Source: Stenopsyche tienmushanensis (taxonomy: Eukaryota > Arthropoda > Insecta > Trichoptera > Stenopsychidae). Taken from it: a DNA stretch of 64,000 nt. The position numbers and the translations under genes are program-made. The notes below the pieces were generated by a model. The model made no database searches, was not told the origin of the DNA, and was given only the letters and a program-made list of their open reading frames with translations. This document shows positions 62,129 through 64,000 of this stretch, in pieces (within the stretch, counting starts at the first letter, position 1; each line of letters begins with the position of its first letter). Location of the stretch: NCBI GenBank assembly GCA_008973525.1, contig WACJ01000325.1, positions 186,001-250,000 of the forward strand, given 5' to 3'.

Positions 62129-63173
62129 TTAACCATTTGCGATCCTTAAAAAAAGTTTCAATAGGTTCCTAAATAGACATTTTTAAGACAAACCATTTTG
62201 TTCCATTTTTAAGTTATTATTTAATAAAACACTATTATTTTTTACCAAAGTTGTATATTTTACTGATATATTATACAGAGGCGTTATATTTTATAGTTTA
62301 TAATTAGATAATGTGTGGTATCTCTCAAAACATGGACTTAAATGGAGACCGGGCTTTCTGATACATGTCACACAAATAAAGTTTGTCTCGTTCCTCCCAC
62401 CTGGAATTTTCCTATTGGAACGTAGTAGGCAATCTTTGTGATTCCCCTCCGGACTGGCATAAATGAAATGAGACTTATTTTCTAGTCGTTGCTCCTTGTC
62501 CGTAGTGGATACTCATCCTGGTTTAATAATTCCGTACGAAATGTTTCGTGTTTCATCGGCTTCTTTCTTTCTTTTATGGCACATTTTTGTGCAAAATGTA
62601 GGCATTGATTATGGATACCTCAAAACTTCAGAAAAACAGCTTTCTCCGCCATTTGCTCGGTGTAATTTACTATTACACTAGGTTTCTGCACTTCTTCGTT
62701 TCTTCTAGTGGTAACTAATGGTGTAGTATCGACAATTGGAGGAGATGTATTTGATCGGAAATCTGATTCATCGCTGCTGCTGTATACTTTGAAGGTTCGT
62801 GATGCTCGAACAGGAACACTTATTTCTTCATCTGAATCAGAATCTAAGATGAAGGCGGGATTTTTTTACCATTGGTAATTCTTGCCACTCAATATCCTGT
62901 TCACGAGTCAATGCCTGTGTTTAGGATTTAACCCGAACAACAGGCTCTTTCCTTTGTATCTCTAGCAGGTAGGCGAAACATTGTGAAGGATTGTTAAAAC
63001 CAGCATTCCTTTCCATATATTGTCCTTAACAAAATAAGCAAAAAAATTGCATGATTTCAAATTAATTGAGTGGGAAAAAAATGTACAAAAAATGTCGAGC
63101 CAGGCTCGACATAGGACCCGCCGGAATAAAATCGATGTCGAGTCAGACTCGACATAGGACCGCAAAGAGTTAA
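62129..63173 (-). mobile_element. piggyBac-like element, internally deleted
   Basis: TTAA lies at both ends (62129-62132, 63170-63173). The matching inner termini are CCATTTGCGATCC and, inverted, CTCTTTGCGGTCC. Next to the right end, two palindromes (ATGTCGAGCCAGGCTCGACAT near 63092 and GTCGAGTCAGACTCGAC near 63137) are each followed by AGGACC. At 1045 bp it is shorter than an autonomous element (about 2.4 kb). Confidence 0.88.
62300..62870 (-). pseudogene. piggyBac-like transposase, N- and C-terminal remnants
   Basis: The minus strand first shows an acidic N-terminal part (ILDSDSDEEISVPVR, VYSSSDESDF; 62870-62690). It then jumps to the C-terminus: NAYILHKNV/MCHKRKKE near 62590-62550 and a cysteine-rich tail reading KIPGGRNETNFICVTC and then HLSPCFERYHT (62430-62310). 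This is the CRD-type zinc-binding end of piggyBac transposases. The entire DDD catalytic core is deleted. Confidence 0.82.
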
Positions 63174-64000
63174 AAATAACGAAAATGTTTATGGGTACAT
63201 CTTAAAAGCATCATTATAAAAGGAGTTAATAACAGTTATAAGGCTATGAATTCTGCTTTTATCATTGCGAAAATATACTAATGATTGCATTATAAACGTC
63301 ATTACCGCAAAATTTTCAATGCAGATCACATGATGCAAAGGCATTGAATTAGAATATATCCATATCCACTAATAAAATGTTGCACATCGTATTTTCAAAC
63401 AATGTAATTTAGATTATGAAAATTATTAGAGAATACATATACAATTCAAATTCAATGAAACATCGAAACGCATGATGATTCCATGAAGAAATGTATTGGC
63501 TAATTAGTGGTTACGTATTTTGGTCAATGGCATAAAATAGAATCTATTTCGACACACATGGCTACCACCACACATCAAATTCGTCATATTATCAGAACGA
63601 ATCTAATAATCGTAATAAAGGCTAATGATGGTTACAAATTTGTACTAAATTTTCGTACTTATTATAAGTTTATGTATAATATTTTTGAATGAGTAAACAA
63701 CCATATTCAATTTTTCAGTTTCATTTTCAATCACTCACTATTGATCGATGAATTATATGCATGATTCGTTATATAAAGTGTACTATCAGTGTTGGTTGGG
63801 TGTGGATAGTCTCCATGGAAAATATTTCTAGTAATGGAGGCAGTTTTATCGGTGATTTTCTATTGTATTTCACATTATTGCAATGAGTCACATTTTTTCA
63901 TTACATCTTGGAGGCTATTAAGATTTTATGACATTAAAAACATTGAGTTCTCTTAGAATGAAATACATTACGATGTACAAAATTTGTTACCTCGTTGGTT
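63174..64000. other. gene-free flank
   Basis: AT-rich; nothing recognised up to the window edge. Confidence 0.5.

Noticed and set aside
1..64000. CRISPR array, prokaryotic operon or provirus
   Set aside because: No regularly spaced direct repeats, no operon-like gene packing, and no intact gag-pol-env arrangement. All reverse-transcriptase pieces are short non-LTR-type scraps.

Overview
This window is AT-rich nuclear DNA from an animal, almost certainly an insect. The evidence is short GT-AG introns of 66-82 nt, insect-type apolipoprotein-D-like lipocalins, a muscle-type scaffold protein, and a dense load of decayed mariner, Tigger/pogo, hAT, piggyBac-like and non-LTR elements. The sequence alone does not give the order. 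There is no bacterial or plasmid-like content and no CRISPR array.

The host genes are few. A tRNA-Val(UAC) lies at 736-808. A large minus-strand gene (18772-23192) encodes an acidic, repeat-rich scaffold protein. Joining three exons with matching splice phases gives 1267 aa. It looks like a Z-disc/actin-cytoskeleton protein, but the exact family is uncertain. At 49.9-60.9 kb there is a head-to-tail cluster of lipocalin genes on the minus strand. Two are complete four-coding-exon genes of 188 and 189 aa, assembled here from exons too short to show as long reading frames. They have identical intron phases and identical lengths of exons 3 and 4. Between them is an isolated third-exon homologue, probably from a broken paralogue. 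The 188-aa gene also shows a 5' untranslated exon, a TATA-like box and a GATA site.

Most of the rest is mobile DNA. There are two internally deleted copies of one mariner family (6.6 and 15.8 kb, opposite orientation) and two other mariner relics (49 and 61.5 kb). There are three Tigger/pogo elements (13.2, 35.4 and 52.4 kb). Two hAT elements abut at 31.4-35.0 kb, and three copies of the same 8-bp target site surround and separate them. Two nearly identical ~925-bp TTAA-flanked elements occur, one nested in a hAT and one in lipocalin intron 1. A piggyBac-like relic lies at 62.1-63.2 kb, and two reverse-transcriptase fragments lie at 26.8 and 54.2 kb. There are also two dispersed repeat families: a fold-back MITE whose ends resemble TACAGGGTGTTTTGCACATG, and a repeat beginning CCTGTATGGTAGGATGATC.

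The most notable points are the lipocalin gene whose first coding intron has a GC donor and carries a transposon 20-24 nt from its acceptor, the double hAT insertion at one palindromic target, and the twin TTAA elements. Long stretches (16-18, 26-31, 36-46 and 55-57 kb) show no supportable gene.
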